A stretch of 7,204 bases of DNA, from contig CAUZSM010000094.1 in assembly GCA_963582685.1 (NCBI GenBank), positions 1 through 7,204 on the forward strand. The letters run 5' to 3'. Position numbers and translations under genes: made by a program. This DNA comes from CAUZSM01 sp963582685. Its GTDB lineage: Archaea; Thermoplasmatota; Poseidoniia; Poseidoniales; Thalassarchaeaceae. Below are positions 6,424 to 7,204 of this stretch, in pieces; the first letter of the stretch is position 1, and each line of letters opens with the position of its first letter. Under the pieces are notes generated by a model. The model saw nothing but the letters and a program-made list of their open reading frames with translations. It was not told the DNA's origin and made no database searches.

Positions 6424-6436
6424 TCAACTTAGTTGA
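6424..6436. repeat. 13-base palindrome with central T
   Basis: TCAACT-T-AGTTGA has two perfect 6-base arms around one base, an operator-like shape rather than a terminator. It lies in the middle of the convergent spacer, away from any gene start, which argues against ordinary promoter control. Confidence 0.45.
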
Positions 6437-6487
6437 ACACTACCCCTGCGATCGATGTATACGCCATCCTATTCTCATATCGGTTAA

Positions 6488-7069
6488 TCATCGTAATTCT
6501 AGTGAACATCCTTCCAATGGCAAAGGCCATGGCTCTGGATCTAATCCGAATGCGGCCATGATGGCAGCGATGATTGAATCATGGGATATACAGAGAACAA
6601 AGCCGTGTTCACTCGGATGCAACTCTTTAACGAGGTTCTCAGCCCCTACGGATCGATTCCTCATGCCAGGGATATCCTCACCTGCAACATGGCGATGGAG
6701 GAAAGACCAGTCATCGTTCTGTTGTGCATGGGCGACTAGTTTGTTCACCTCTTCGTTGATTTTGCCGATGACGAATGGCCCTGGGTGGCCGAGCATCTCG
6801 GATTCGATAACATCAAAACTCCATTCTGCACCTTCGTTGATTCTCTCACCTGTGTCGAGGCAACGTTGGACTGGACTAGAATAAATCGCCAGGGGTGGGG
6901 TTGATGTCATTCCGCAGCCGCATGATTTGCAGTCATCAATCCCCTCAGGCGTGAGCATAGCTGACAAAGGCGGGAAATCTGGACTGGTTCTGGGGCCATG
7001 CCGAATAAGTAGAATCCCGCGTGAGGGAGGCTGTTCGCCGGGAGACCACCTCTTCACATTGACATTCAT
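6488..7069 (-). CDS. Histidine phosphatase superfamily protein (phosphoglycerate mutase-like)
   Basis: The 193-residue product belongs to the branch that removes phosphate through a phosphohistidine intermediate. The nucleophile motif is LIRHGPR at 21-27 (H24, with R23 and R27). YSSPVQRCLDTG (63-74) supplies the second phosphate-binding arginine (R69). ISHDS at 161-165 gives the second catalytic histidine (H163). The short length suits phosphatases of the SixA / cobC / broad-specificity type rather than true glycolytic mutase (about 230-250 residues), but the substrate cannot be told. GPR rather than the usual GET/GQT after the RHG is a feature of the SixA-like and eukaryotic-like branches. 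Start: ATG 7069, with GGAGG 10 bases upstream, and an in-frame TGA two codons before. The start overlaps the stop of a short upstream frame (ATGA), suggesting translational coupling. It converges on the oxidoreductase. Confidence 0.88.
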   Translation of the reverse strand: MNVNVKRWSPGEQPPSRGILLIRHGPRTSPDFPPLSAMLTPEGIDDCKSCGCGMTSTPPLAIYSSPVQRCLDTGERINEGAEWSFDVIESEMLGHPGPFVIGKINEEVNKLVAHAQQNDDWSFLHRHVAGEDIPGMRNRSVGAENLVKELHPSEHGFVLCISHDSIIAAIMAAFGLDPEPWPLPLEGCSLELR

Positions 7070-7204
7070 GACTCATTTCCCTCCAGAGTGAATACAGAGT
7101 GACCACGCCATTCCAGCGCGAGCTTGTACTGGAACGGACAGTTTTCGTAGCAGGAAAGGCGGGAGTGGGAGTATGTGGTCACATGCACTGAAACCAGTCT
7201 GCAA
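7066..7204 (-). pseudogene. PD-(D/E)XK (RecB/Cas4-like) nuclease N-terminal fragment, cut by window edge
   Basis: On the minus strand the frame read from 7203 is open for 45 residues to a TGA at 7068-7066. It contains TTYSHSRLSCYENCPFQYKL, which closely follows the opening S-x-SRL-x-x-Y-x-x-CP-x-x-Y signature at the N-terminus of RecB/Cas4-type PD-(D/E)XK nucleases, known from that family. In those proteins the catalytic GxxxH, D and ExK motifs come later; here the frame ends only 18 residues after the signature and none of them is present. A GTG at 7182 could start the frame two residues before TYSHSRL. It may therefore be a remnant left by deletion, a small derived protein, or the tail of a longer protein beyond the window. 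Its stop overlaps the phosphatase ATG by four bases. The motif is seen; the decay is inferred. Confidence 0.45.
7080..7084 (-). promoter_or_regulatory. Ribosome binding site of the histidine phosphatase
   Basis: On the minus strand GGAGG at 7084-7080 lies 10 bases before the ATG at 7069. It sits inside the coding sequence of the upstream nuclease-like frame and confirms the chosen start. Confidence 0.65.

Larger units (their letters stand above)
6356..6487. other. Convergent spacer without a convincing gene
   Basis: This 132-base spacer lies between the ends of two convergent genes. No poly-T run expected of an archaeal terminator, and no tRNA, could be seen. It carries two palindromes (6378-6389 and 6424-6436). 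An open frame crosses it on the + strand but only as part of an antisense frame to the phosphatase. Confidence 0.5.

Noticed and set aside
6267..6884. Long + strand open frame crossing the end of the oxidoreductase, the spacer and the phosphatase
   Set aside because: It is antisense to the well-supported histidine phosphatase and out of frame with the oxidoreductase. The translation is low in any recognisable motif; a CDRC at the spacer is isolated.

Overview
The window looks archaeal, most probably a marine planktonic euryarchaeon of the Poseidoniales (Marine Group II) type or a relative. This rests on an archaeal class-I release factor (aRF1) with NIKS, GGQ and a zinc ribbon, an archaeal-type short UMP kinase, a DUF2116-like archaeal zinc-ribbon/membrane protein, an archaeal/eukaryotic-flavoured arginyl-tRNA synthetase, moderate GC, dense gene packing and clear GGAGG-type ribosome binding sites. 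The lineage below domain level is inferred from gene character only.

Layout. Positions 1-288 (+) hold the C-terminal end of a P-loop GTPase, cut by the window edge. Convergent to it, 278-2092 (-) is a compact four-gene set read leftwards: UMP kinase, a zinc-ribbon protein with a C-terminal membrane anchor (its ATG directly follows the UMP kinase TAG), an unrecognised two-membrane-segment protein, and a previously easy-to-miss 38-residue protein with two CxxC pairs whose end overlaps the GTPase end by 11 bases. A divergent spacer (2093-2226) carries a strong GC hairpin and a small inverted repeat that embeds the Shine-Dalgarno of aRF1.

Positions 2227-6355 (+) are a second compact set: aRF1, arginyl-tRNA synthetase (argS, 7 bases later) and a VAT1-like zinc-independent MDR oxidoreductase (27 bases later). 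It couples translation termination and aminoacylation with an oxidoreductase of unknown substrate.

A 132-base convergent spacer (6356-6487) has two clean palindromes and no convincing gene. Then 6488-7069 (-) encodes a histidine-phosphatase-superfamily protein with RHG and SHD motifs. Its ATG overlaps (ATGA) the stop of a short upstream reading frame at the right edge that resembles only the N-terminal start of a PD-(D/E)XK (RecB/Cas4-like) nuclease. That frame is either a remnant or a small derived protein.

No tRNA, rRNA, CRISPR array, insertion sequence or poly-T terminator could be supported. Most of the window is core chromosomal content. The parts worth a second look are the tiny zinc ribbon, the two unknown membrane proteins linked to UMP kinase, the structured aRF1 leader and the nuclease-like fragment.
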